The translations under genes were made by a program, and so were the position numbers. Of a stretch of DNA of 64,000 nt, positions 24,917-34,800 are shown one piece after another. Every line of letters starts with the position of its first letter. Position 1 is the first letter of the stretch. The notes beneath the pieces were generated by a model that worked only from the letters and a program-made list of their open reading frames with translations, was not told the DNA's origin and ran no database searches. Location: contig OY821517.1 of NCBI GenBank assembly GCA_963682025.1, positions 25,897,620 through 25,961,619 on the forward strand. Reading direction: 5' to 3'. This DNA is from Cordilura impudica. Taxonomy: Eukaryota > Arthropoda > Insecta > Diptera > Scathophagidae.

Positions 24917-26962
24917 TTTTATTATAAATGTTTTCAATTACAAATTTTCTATCAGCGGAATAAATTTTAGCTTGTAATTGTGTTTTTGAAATTGGTATGA
25001 AGCTGTGCTGCTTTTGAGTTCCCGGAATTGTACGTAATCCTATAAATCTATCAGTTAGCAATTTCTCTTCTTCTTCATAATCTTTTTCCGTTAAATATGC
25101 AAAGTTGCAGTTCTGAAGAGTTTGCTTACACCAATTATACAAGTGGAGAGGAGTAGTTATCTGATCTTCGAATGGACGTTGCAAGCTGGCTCTTCGTGCT
25201 TCACGCTTTACCGTTCCCCCAAGACCATCACTAGGTCCTTTGCCGTGACTGGTAGCAAAGAAATGCCACTCAGCGGAACAATTAAAATCTTCGCTATGAT
25301 GGCATAAATTGGCAAAGTTTTTTTTATTTTTAAATTGAGCGGAAGAACCGTCCGAAAAATAAAAAATTTTCTTTGGTATTTTCAAAAACTTGTTTTTTAA
25401 AAACTCATTTAGGTGGCGATGAAATAAATGAACTGCTATGGTCTTATGTATTAGACAGTCTGATATTATTATAAAATTTGTAGTTTCTAATTTTCCATTT
25501 GATTTGTAATAAATTGCTATTGGGTATAGTGTGGCCTGGCTATTATTCCATAAAAAGCCTTGCACAGAATCCTGAACCACAAAAGTTGCATTTTCGGAGA
25601 AGTCGCAAATTACTAAATACTCATTTTCTTCCAACGCAGACTTTTTGTGAGCCATAAATGCACCCTGCTCTTTAGATACGAATGAATGGGGTAGAAGAGT
25701 TTGCAGTTTTTCGCATAAAGAATCCAGAAAAGAATCAGTTTCTTTAATAATAGTTTCCAAGGAGTCTCTATCTACACTTATTCACTGTTTATATATGATT
25801 TCATCAATTTCATTTTCTAATAATAATTCACCAAGTTTCTCTTTAAAATTTTGTATATCTGGACACATGCTACATCTGCCAAGGTAGCAATTTGGTGATG
25901 GGGGATTGCATATAAGTCTTTTTAAACAATCTTTATAAGTTTCCAGCACAAAATCTGCACATTTTCTGTAAATTTTTTCAGGTTTATTGCGTTGAGCATT
26001 AGTTTTGTATTTTGATGTATTTTACAAACACATACATTATGGCTTCCTGACGCATCTGCTAGAACCACATTTTTTGGCCGAAGTTCAAAAAATTTAGAAA
26101 TTCCAATAGTTATCCCTTCATGTTTTTCTTTAAATAAAGCATAAACTTCTCGAAGATTTCCGAGTAAAAGTCTTTTATTTTTTTTTTACTTTTACACCAT
26201 TTTCTGTTATTGACACGTAGTCTTTACATCCTGCTAGACATCTGCTGACATCATCAGTTTCATAAAAGATTTTCACCACATCAACAATTTCTAATGGCAA
26301 TCGTTTTCCAAGTTTTGGATTCGGTGTACTCAATACGCCTTCTGTCTCAACCAAGTTTTTTACCTTTCGTGCCATGAAATTTGTTATTTGAATTCCTCCT
26401 CCAATCTTTTCAATGTCCAGCTTTTAGGTAAAATAGTTAAAAGTTGAATTTTATCACTGTTTTTAGTTATTGATTTAAACTTTTCTTTTAGTTGTTCGAT
26501 TATTTCCGATTCTGGGCATACGTGAGAGTTTGAAGGTGTTGAATTTGGGAAAATGTAGGTTTTAATTGATGTTGTTATTTTTTCTAACTTTCTAGTTGTA
26601 TACCCTTTTAATGGAATTTTTCTCGAACATATTGGAGATTCTTGTAAATATGTTAAACTTTCGTTTAACTTAGAAATTCGAACATCTCCCGAAACTGATG
26701 CTTCACTTTCCGAGTCTGAAGTCTCGTTTTCTGGCTCGTTCATAGATTGAATATTATTGTTTACACTTCCTTTTAATTTATAAAGTTCTCTTCTGCATAT
26801 ATCACATATTTTATTTGATATTGAAATGTTATTACTAATTCCAGTCATCCATTGCTGAACTTTTCGAAGTCCTCTTGCATTCCGGACATGAGCAACTTTT
26901 TTAAATGGATTACAACAATATATTGTATTAAATGACATATTGTTTACAGAGGCAAAAAACAA
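24888..26962 (-). pseudogene. Decayed transposase-like protein of the long-IR element
   Basis: Three frames form one protein. 26962-26384 has an N-terminal CxxC-type segment (KICDICRREL) and an acidic linker, ending in TILPKSWTLKRLEEEF. 26375-26175 continues MARKVKNLVETEGVLS. Broken sequence to 25770 shows FELRPKNVVLADASGSHNVCVCKIHQN and CNPPSPNCYLGRCSMCP. 25760-24888 holds IFYFSDGSSAQFKNKKN, then EWHFFATSHGKGPSDGLGGTVKR. I recall the same string of motifs in many unannotated arthropod proteins, but I cannot name the family. The Asp of FSDGSS and of GPSDGLGG are candidate catalytic acids (inference). Stops and frameshifts near 26380, 26165 and 25770 inactivate it. Confidence 0.7.
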
Positions 26963-28138
26963 TCACTTTGAACACTTTTGGTTTTATTTAAAAATATTGA
27001 TTTTATAGCAACACATGCGGTTTTTTAAAGCAACGTGCTTAGAATGGTTTTTTTTTGTGGTGCTTCCTTTGACTTCTCTTTTTTCAATAATTTCTCTATA
27101 TCCAAGTTATTTGACACTACGAACCACACCCGACAACAATTATACTGTTGTCTCGCTCTAACATAATTACCTGTCAAACCAACCCTAACACAGGTCTGTA
27201 CTGAGTACAGTACAGAGCTAAAGAACCAGAAACAAATAGCGGCGTGCGTGCATAGCCCGCCGACGCTCACGAGCACAACCAACCACATTTATAAACAGTA
27301 ACAGTAACAGCACCGACTTTTTAAATATCTACCTTTACTCTATGATAAATATTTCTGGATCCAAGCGTACCCCCAGTCTGAAATTTTTTGGAACTTTAGG
27401 GAAGGAACCAATCTTAAACATATATTTTTTTCAGATTTTTAAAATTGTCGTTTTTACAGCTATAGCCTCCCGAATTATAGGTCAAGAGATGTGACCTTGG
27501 ACCTTTCCAAAAAAAAAATCATGTTGTATATCAAATTAAAGGTAATTAATTAACCTTTCAAATGCAACCTTGATGAGTTGCGTAACTATAATACTTTTCA
27601 AGAAAATTATAATTAAGTAAGTACAACTTTGTAAATTTTGACCTTTTTTACGATTTTCAAGACCACATATTTCCGGATACAGAAGTGCCAGTGCCCTCAA
27701 ACTTTGCACTTATTTTAGTTCTGTAATAATCTGTCTTCCTACGAAAAATCATACAATTTGGAGAAGGTAGTGTACACCCATTGGTTGATTTGACATGGAA
27801 TTACCCATATTAAAATCAACTGGAGATTTTGCTATTATTACTGAAAAATTAAAAATTTTTTGTTGTCAAATTTGCAAATTTCTTTAAACTCAAAGAATAT
27901 TTACACTTAAAAAAAAAAAAAAAAAAAAACGTTAATAATATTATCTTGCTATTACTACAGAAAAATTTATTCTTTTTTGCTGTCAAATTTGATAATTTTA
28001 AAAAACATTATAAAAATAAAAACTGCAATAGATTTTAATTGCATTTGTAACAATGGTAGGTTATGTTTATTATTATTTTTTTTTTTACTAATACTATGTT
28101 TTTCGTACTTAAATAACAATGAAAGGCAATTATAATTA

Positions 28139-28760
28139 TTATTCATTTGACTCAAATATTGATTGCAAATATTCCATATGTTGTTCTGTGTTATTTCTGT
28201 TCTTTAGTAGTTTTTTGACTTCTTCATCTAAATCCCGATGTTCCACTTTCCATTGATTTCGAATACTGGAGATTAACGGATCTGACGTTGCCAATAATAT
28301 ATTAAATAGATCTTCATTTGTGGAATATCGTGAAAATTTTGTAGTATTATGCTCTCCATAAAATCTGTAATCCTTATTCCTTTTTTCCTGAGCCTCCTCT
28401 GATAGATCTCCAAGTGGCACCAAATGATATTTAATGACGTCTTCTCCATGATAAAGGATTTTGTGAACTGTTGCAGACATATTTCTCCATGGGTAGTTGG
28501 TTGTATATATTTTTGTAGTTTCCTTAGCATAATCTCCAAATTTTCTAGAGTCAATTTCTTCATTGCACGCAAGTATTTCTAGGATTATTTAAAATCTGAA
28601 AATAAGGTTTAAATTCACTCCTGTTATTTCAGATGCTGTTTCTGGATCTGAAAAGAATCTTCTTGCGATATTGTCATCATTTGTATTGCCTGACTCTTGT
28701 TTTGGCTGATCTATAATCAATCCAAATTTGCGATATTCATCTTGAACATGTTTCTTTTAT
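28139..28760 (-). pseudogene. RAG1-like Transib transposase C-terminal half in T3
   Basis: The minus strand gives GNTNDDNIARRFFSDPETASEITGVN (28745-28600), the counterpart of the second catalytic Asp region, then a stop. It continues ALKTLEN-like frame and, at 28480-28139, TVHKILYHGEDVIKY, LSEEAQEKRNKDYRF and NEDLFNILLATSDPLISS. The zinc-binding His pair is present as HKILYH. At the position of the catalytic Glu the motif reads QEKRNK, so the Glu may be kept. Several frameshifts make it a pseudogene. Confidence 0.82.
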
Positions 28761-28879
28761 GAACTTATTTGAAATTATCGTAATATGAGATTTTCTTTGG
28801 AGGATTTACTACACTGTCCTAGAATTTTCACCCAGACTTAGAATTACTCAAGAATTACTCTGCACTCAAAACAGATCTC

Positions 28880-29235
28880 CCCAATTGAAATGTCGCCTAT
28901 AAGTACGATCTTAATTGATCTAAATTATTATTTTCATTGCTTGGGAGTGTTAATTATATTCATAAATTATGATTCCAAAAATAAAGAGTATAAAACTAAT
29001 TTAGTCGTCTTATAAAGCAGCCTCCCGATATATACTTAAATCTATCTTAAAGTTTTTAAGTATAACACGAAATATAATGTGTATCGGAACATTGTTGGTC
29101 CTAGACCCCATATCATTTGATATTAATCTTAAAAAATTAAATTTAAAATACCCACTACGGTTGAACCTACGAGTAAGATCCTTTTCTGCCTTTCATAGTA
29201 TAGTCAGCCTAGATTGACTATAACTTTCTTATTTA
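28880..29235 (+). repeat. GTCCGTCC repeat, copy e (3' part, diverged)
   Basis: The 3' half of the family is recognizable: CAGCCTCCCGATATATACTTAAAT, ATCGGAACATTGTTGGTCCTAGACCCCATAT and ATAGTATAGTCAGCCTAGATTGACTATAACTTTCTTA at the end. Many substitutions suggest an old copy. Confidence 0.55.
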
Positions 29236-29352
29236 TTGCATCTAAATTTTAATACACAGTGCCGGACAAAAGTAAAGCACGAACTCCCACAAAAGTTTTA
29301 GCAAATAGCCACGTCCCTCCGCCCATAGACCAAAAATTCAATTATCATACCT

Positions 29353-29520
29353 CACAGTATCACCCGCCAGGCTATTCTGAAGATTCCCTGAAAATGTCAT
29401 CAATATCGGTCTAGCCAAAACTCAAAAATCACTCTTCACAGTGTTACCCTCCAGGCTATTCGGAAGATGCCCTGAAAATGTCATCAAGATCGGTCTAGCC
29501 ATTTTTGACTTCATACTGAA
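29353..29520. repeat. Two-copy 84-bp tandem repeat next to a Tc1-like terminus
   Basis: CACAGTATCACCCGCCAGGC (29353) and CACAGTGTTACCCTCCAGGC (29437) start two direct units that share CTGAAAATGTCATCAATATC-type sequence and end CGGTCTAGCC. Just upstream, CAGTGCCGGACAAAAGTAAA at 29264 resembles the terminus of Tc1-like transposons, so this may be the inside of a decayed Tc1 element. Confidence 0.5.
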
Positions 29521-29558
29521 TATACATACATACATATTTACATCCATTTTTATATATA

Positions 29559-29957
29559 CTAGTATAGCCCAGCACTCGAAATTCGAGTGCAAATTCTAGG
29601 AAATATTATTTTTTCATTCAATTTTTGTCTTCCAATATTTTTTAATCTATATATATAAAAATTTTATGAATATTTAAATAAGTCTAAAGTTATGTTAATC
29701 AATTTTAGCATTTCACAATTCAACACAGAGCATCTGATATATAATTTAAATCATTCGCATTAACAGGGTGTAACGAATTATTATAAATATTTTATTTTAT
29801 TAATTTAAATATTTTTAAGACAGATTAAACATAAATTTTATCATTCTCAGCTTCTCCTCCATATGAACTATAACTGTGCCAATTTTCACACTCCTACGTG
29901 CCCGCATATTGCATAAAAAGGGGACTAAAAATTTACCTTCACGTACTAATATATAGA
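29559..29957 (-). mobile_element. Non-autonomous Helitron, copy 1
   Basis: On the minus strand it starts TCTATATATTAGTACGTGAA and ends with the hairpin GCACTCGAATTTCGAGTGC, then TGGGCTATACTAG. It sits between A and T, so the junctions are A|TC...CTAG|T, exactly the Helitron rule. The 399-bp body is non-coding and recurs at 45604-46004. Confidence 0.88.
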
Positions 29958-29965
29958 TAGATTTT

Positions 29966-30590
29966 TATACCCTATACCACTATGTGGTCAGGGTATAATG
30001 ACTTTGTGGTGATGTTTGTAACTACCAAAAATATTTACTATACCGATCGACACAGAATCACTTTCTGAGTCGATTTAGCGATGTCCGTCCGTCCGTCCGT
30101 CTGTTCTGTTGTAATCAAACTACAGGCAACTATGAATATATTTTTATGAAATTTAGTGTATAAGCTTCTATAGCATGAATGGTATTGAAATTGGTGAAAA
30201 TCGGTGCATGTTCAGACCTAATCCCTATACAAATGACCCCTATTAAACTGACTTAAATTGCCGTAAGATTCAAATTATCTTATACATCTCGGTCAAATTT
30301 GATTTGTGTGTGTTTATTACACCCATTAATCAGTAGTCCAAAAATAAACCGTATAGGACAATTCTTAGTCATAGCCCCCATATAAAGCTGCTTCCCGATC
30401 TTCACTTAAATTTATCAAAAAACAAAAATATTGCAAAGATTTTTCTGAAATTTGGTTTGTATATGTTTTTGTAAAAAATAAGTGACATTACCAAATATAG
30501 TCAGGATCGGATCATTTTTTGACCTAGTCCCCATATAAATATAGCATCCGATATGAAGTTTTTCATAGACCGACTACAATTTTCTTACTT
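29966..30590 (+). repeat. GTCCGTCC repeat, copy f
   Basis: Begins TTTTTATACCCTATACCACT and follows the family order. It has lost about 100 bp near the 3' end, so that GATATGAAGTTTTTCATAGACCGACTACAATTTTCTTACTTC joins the middle directly to the tail. It abuts the Helitron, and its tail forms the left arm of the palindrome that follows. Confidence 0.75.
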
Positions 30591-30783
30591 CTTCATTTTT
30601 AAATAGTGAAAAAAATTTAAGTCTAATAAGTAGTAGTTTTTTTTTTTAGAGAGCCTTTACAAAGGTCTTTTTTTCACATAAATCTCTAAAAAAAAAACAC
30701 TACTTATTAGACTTAAATTTTTTTCACTATTTAAAAATGAAGAAGTAAGAAAATTGTAGTCGGTCTATGAAAAACTTCATATG
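30551..30783. repeat. Near-perfect palindrome, arms ~100 bp
   Basis: Left arm 30551-30651 and right arm 30683-30783 are reverse complements; the outer ~84 bp match without a mismatch, after which only the length of a T/A run and one base differ. The loop is about 30 bp and contains CCTTTACAAAGG. The left arm includes the last ~40 bp of GTCCGTCC copy f, so the duplication copied part of a repeat plus adjacent DNA in inverted orientation, as in template-switch or fold-back repair. Confidence 0.9.
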
Positions 30784-30789
30784 AAACTT

Positions 30790-31494
30790 AGATGGAAGTC
30801 TTTTAAGGTCTAATGCGAAAATTTAAATCTTTAAGGGAGTTATTAAATAAATATTACGATCAGGAATTTAGTCGTTCATTTTAATGTTTTCCTAGATTTA
30901 TAATATAAATATCACTGATTTAGATGACTAAGGAATTCACTTAATGAACAGTTTATTGAATATAAAATTCAATCTAATAAGTTCCGCCAATAACAATTGC
31001 AAATAACGTAATACGAGACGGCTAAATAGGCTTGCGGATATGGCTTATTTTTTTTGGTGTTACAAACGGAATGAGCAAAAGAATATACCTTCCGCAGCAG
31101 GTCATCTAAATATATGTATATTTTCAATTCCATACTCGCATAATCTAATCTTGAGAAATGACTTAAACATGTTTTTAAATTATTAAAATGATTAAAATGC
31201 GTTAATCACTTTAAGAAATATGATTTTTTTGCTAAATTAAAACGCATATAAAAATGTTTACGAATTAAGAATGAAAATGTTTAAATTTCAATTAAAAAAA
31301 AGTTATTTGTATATCCCAAGGTCAGAATTATGAGGAATATACGTGGAATGGACGATGTTTATATTGATACCACGATAACACTGCTTTATGAAGAGTTCCC
31401 TATAATTTTTTTTTTATTTATTAAAATTGCTCGTATATTTAAACGACAATAACTAATAAATCTACTTGAAATCTTAAGTATATCAATTGTTGAA
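30790..31494. other. 5' flank of the dehydratase gene, no other feature
   Basis: AT-rich, no open frame and no repeat recognized. This is the upstream flank of exon 1 and would hold its regulatory sequence. Confidence 0.4.
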
Positions 31495-31546
31495 TATAAA
31501 TAATACCATTCAGTTTATTTGTTAAATCGTTGTGGTAAAAGTCGGA
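31495..31546 (+). promoter_or_regulatory. Possible core promoter of the dehydratase gene
   Basis: TTCAGTTT at 31509-31516 fits the arthropod initiator (TCAGTT) and AGTCGG at 31540 resembles a downstream promoter element, one base off the usual +28 position. TATAAATA at 31495 is too close to the initiator to act with it. It lies about 105 bp before the start codon, a plausible 5' UTR length. Confidence 0.3.
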
Positions 31547-31616
31547 TTATTCTCGAGTGTTTAATAAAACAAATATATATAGGTGCAGATAATTATAGTT
31601 AAAAAATAAAGTCAAA

Positions 31617-31889
31617 ATGCCAGATGGTAAAAATTTTGAAGATGTTTCCACAAATAGTACAAATGGTACTAACAATGGCAAAACGAAATTAAAATCTACA
31701 ATAGGGAAAAATGAAAAGGATATTGTTTTAAGGCCAGATCATAAAACAAAACTTTTTGAAGATATCGAGGCAAGTGATGAAATTTTAGATCCATTTTGTG
31801 ATCCAAAAAATCCTAGGAAAATAAATTTCCACGATATAACATCGGCGGCATTTTTAATAAAAGATGGTATCGAAAGGACGCCCTGTCCG
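31617..31889 (+). CDS. Dehydratase exon 1
   Basis: 91 codons, phase 0 at the donor CCG|GTATGT. The first ~70 residues are Asn/Thr/Lys-rich and hydrophilic; the fold begins at PRKINFHDITSAAFLIKDGI, the usual N-terminal helix of this enzyme family. Confidence 0.88.
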
Positions 31890-34800
31890 GTATGTTTTGA
31901 ATAAGTACCAAAGATTTCCTAAATTAATTTGTAATTACTTAGCGTTCCACCTCCTCTGATACCTATGAAATGGATTTATATTTAAAAAAAGATTTCTTAC
32001 AATATACGGGCAGGTAAATATTCCAGTCTCCCATAAACATTAATCACTAAAATAAAATTTTCATATTAATTATACTAAAAGGTGTTTAAAATTTAGTTTT
32101 GCGTTTTGCAAAAACTGATTATTTACTAAGATTCCAGTATATGTATATTGATTGTCAATATCGATTTTTTTATTTTCATCTCGTGATTATATTTATTTAC
32201 TTTGGTAGTCTAAGCCAGTGCTTCTCAAACTTTTTCATATTGCGGCTCCCTAAATTCCGAAACAAAAGTTTCATTACCCCCCCCCCCCCTCCCCCCACAA
32301 AAAAAATAATACTATTAAAGCACTATTTATCATTAATTTTGTTTAAGTAATATTTTTATTAGAAATAATAAATCCATTTAAATCAATTTTTTTAAACAAA
32401 AACTTTTTAAAATAAACTCAAAAATAATATTATATAAAAATAACTTTTACAAAAAGAATATCTAATTTTTACGATATAATAATTTAATGCGAAGGATGTG
32501 ATTGCATAGTTTTACACAAATAATCAATATCGGGTGAAATTTCAGAAATACCAATTCGAAGGTTTTGTTCCAAAGAGATCGTTGAAAGGCACGATCTATG
32601 TTTATTTTTAAGTACTAGTAATGAAGAAAAAGCTGTTTCACAAAGATACGTTGTCGCAAAAGGTATTAATTTTAGCAATGCCACTTTTGCGATAGTCGGA
32701 TATTCTTGCTGTCGCCTTATCCAAAATTCTGTACAACTTTTTTCGTTAAACTCTAATTCAAAAGAATTATCTGATCTAATTTCAATCAATTCTTCTTGAG
32801 CTACCCAAGAAATATGATCATATTTCAATGTTTTAGCAAATGGCATCCTTATCCAGTCGTATTTTCGTTCCTCGTTCATGTTTGGGAAATATTTAGCAAA
32901 AAATCTTTTAGATTCATCAATATGATTCAGTATTGTTTTTTTAATTGAATTTGATATTGATATTTCATTGGTGCAAACAAACTCATTCAGACATGGGAAC
33001 ATTACCATATTTCCTTCGTTAATAGAGTTTGACCATGAACAAAGTTTTTGTTGAAAAGCAATAAGTTTTGTATTCAAAACTAAAATATTGGTTTCTTTTC
33101 TCTGCAGAGAAAGATTTAATTCATTTATTTTAGCAAAAAAATCTGCTAAATATGATGCTAAACACATCCAACTTTCATCACTAAAGTGCGTAGCAAGATC
33201 TGGTTTTTTATCTAAAAGAAATAATTGTAACTCATCTTTAAGTTCTAAAATACTATTTAAAACTTTTTCAAGTGAAAGCCACCTTACTTCAGTATGATAT
33301 AACAAAACCTCATGCACTGATCCCATCTCCTTACATGAAATATTAAACAATCTCGAGTTTACAGCACGATTTTTTTACAAAATTAACAATAGTTGTAATG
33401 TCACTCAAAATTTCACTGAGTTCGGAACACATTCGTCGAAAAACTAAATGTTCTCTGTGTATTACGCAGTGAATATGTTGCGCATCTGGTGATACTTTTT
33501 GTACTTCTGCTTTGAATCCAGAAATTCTCCCAGTCATCGCTGCTGCACCATCTGTACACAATCCTACACATTTTGTCCATTCAAGTTTATTCTCTGAAAA
33601 GAACTCATCTACTTTTACAAAAATATCAATACCTCTTGTTGAAGTTAATAGCTCCCGACAAAAAAGTAAATCGTCATGAATTTGGAAGTTATACTGATAT
33701 CTTACAAAAACCATTAACTGCGCGTAATTTGTTATATCAGTAGATTCATCAATTTGTATTGCGAAGAAGTTGCTCTGTTTAATACGAGATATTAATTGGG
33801 TTTTAATATTATATCCCATGCTATCAATTCTTCTTTTCATAGTATCGTTTGAGATGGGAATAGACTTCAAAGGATTAGCAATTTTTTCACTGTATATAGT
33901 TTCACAAATTTTAATTGCTGCTGGTAATATAAGATCTTCTGCTATCGTATAAGGTTTTTTGTTTTTTGCAATTAATAGGGCAACTTCGAAAGATGCTTTT
34001 AGCAGGTCATCATTAAGTTTTGTATATTTTGTAAGAGAACCAGTTTGTTCCTTTTTATCTGCTGCCTTTCTTTGAAAAAATTCGAGTGGCTTACTTTGAT
34101 ATTCTAGGTGCAAAGTAGTTAAATGACGCAGTAGTTTTCCTGGCCTCATACTATCGTTTGTTAGTTGGGTGAAACAAATTACACACATAGGTCTTTCTTG
34201 ATTATTAAATGTTGACGAAATAAATCCATATTTCAAATAATCAGTATTATATTTACGATTTTTCAATTGAGGTGTGTTATCTGCGGCGACTTTTCTCTTA
34301 TTACCAGTTGTTAATCTCGATGTTGAAGTAGAAGTTCCTGGTAAAGATGATAATTCTACTGGTTTTTGTAGATGTTTAGATGTAAGTTCTATTAATTCAT
34401 GTACACTTTCATAATTTTCTCGCTCTTTAGGTATTTTTATTAGCCACTTATCCATTTTTAAACCCGAACTAAAATCGTTAAAATTTTAAGAAAATAATAG
34501 TTAAATTTATCACCTAATTAAAAGAAATAATAATAATTACCTTGAATATAGAAAGAAATATAATTATTTTATAATATTTAATTATACTTTTTTTTTGCTT
34601 TAATATATTCACTTTTTTAATATTACATAAAAAAAACTACAAAAATCGTCAATGTTGAAAGCACATCACTAAATGAAGATAAAATTTAAAAATGTGCTTC
34701 TTTTTGCAAACTAACTAAGCCTACTGCGGAAATAAATTTTTCAATTTAATAAAATTCTAGGAAGTTAAAAAATATGCTTCTGTATAGCTAAGCCTACTAC

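Larger units (their letters stand above)
24180..27806 (-). mobile_element. Unclassified DNA transposon with ~470-bp inverted repeats, TSD ATAT
   Basis: Left and right ends (24180-24675 and 27335-27806) are inverted copies, imperfect at the outer 60 bp and close to identical further in (for example GTACAAAGTTGTACTTACTTAAT-type blocks shortened here, TTGGTTCCTTCCCTAAAGTT, and TTTATCATAGAGTAAAGGTA). The outermost bases pair as GGGTTAAACC against GGGTAATTCC. ATAT flanks both sides (24176-24179, 27807-27810), and the surrounding Transib sequence is continuous once the element is removed. It encodes one decayed protein on the minus strand (24888-26962). I do not know the superfamily; a 4-bp duplication would be compatible with Sola-like elements, but that is a guess. 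Confidence 0.8.
23838..28760 (-). mobile_element. Transib element T3, split by a 3.6-kb transposon
   Basis: The 3' end at 23838 reads CACGGTGGCTGAAAATCG and continues AATTGGCCAAAATTCTGTAAC, matching the 3' end of T1 in inverse orientation. T1-like sequence runs to 24179, is interrupted by the insertion 24180-27806, and resumes at 27807 with ATTAAAATCAACTGGA to about 28760. Transposase remnants lie at 28139-28760. The 5' end was not located. Confidence 0.8.

Noticed and set aside
24502..24937. Two minus-strand frames and one plus-strand frame of ~70-127 aa made of Thr, Asn or Val repeats
   Set aside because: They are translations of the GTT/ATT minisatellite in different frames, not genes.
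27025..27288. 87-aa minus-strand frame just inside the right arm of the long-IR transposon
   Set aside because: Upstream of the transposase-like frame and without motifs; could be its promoter/leader region but no support as a gene.
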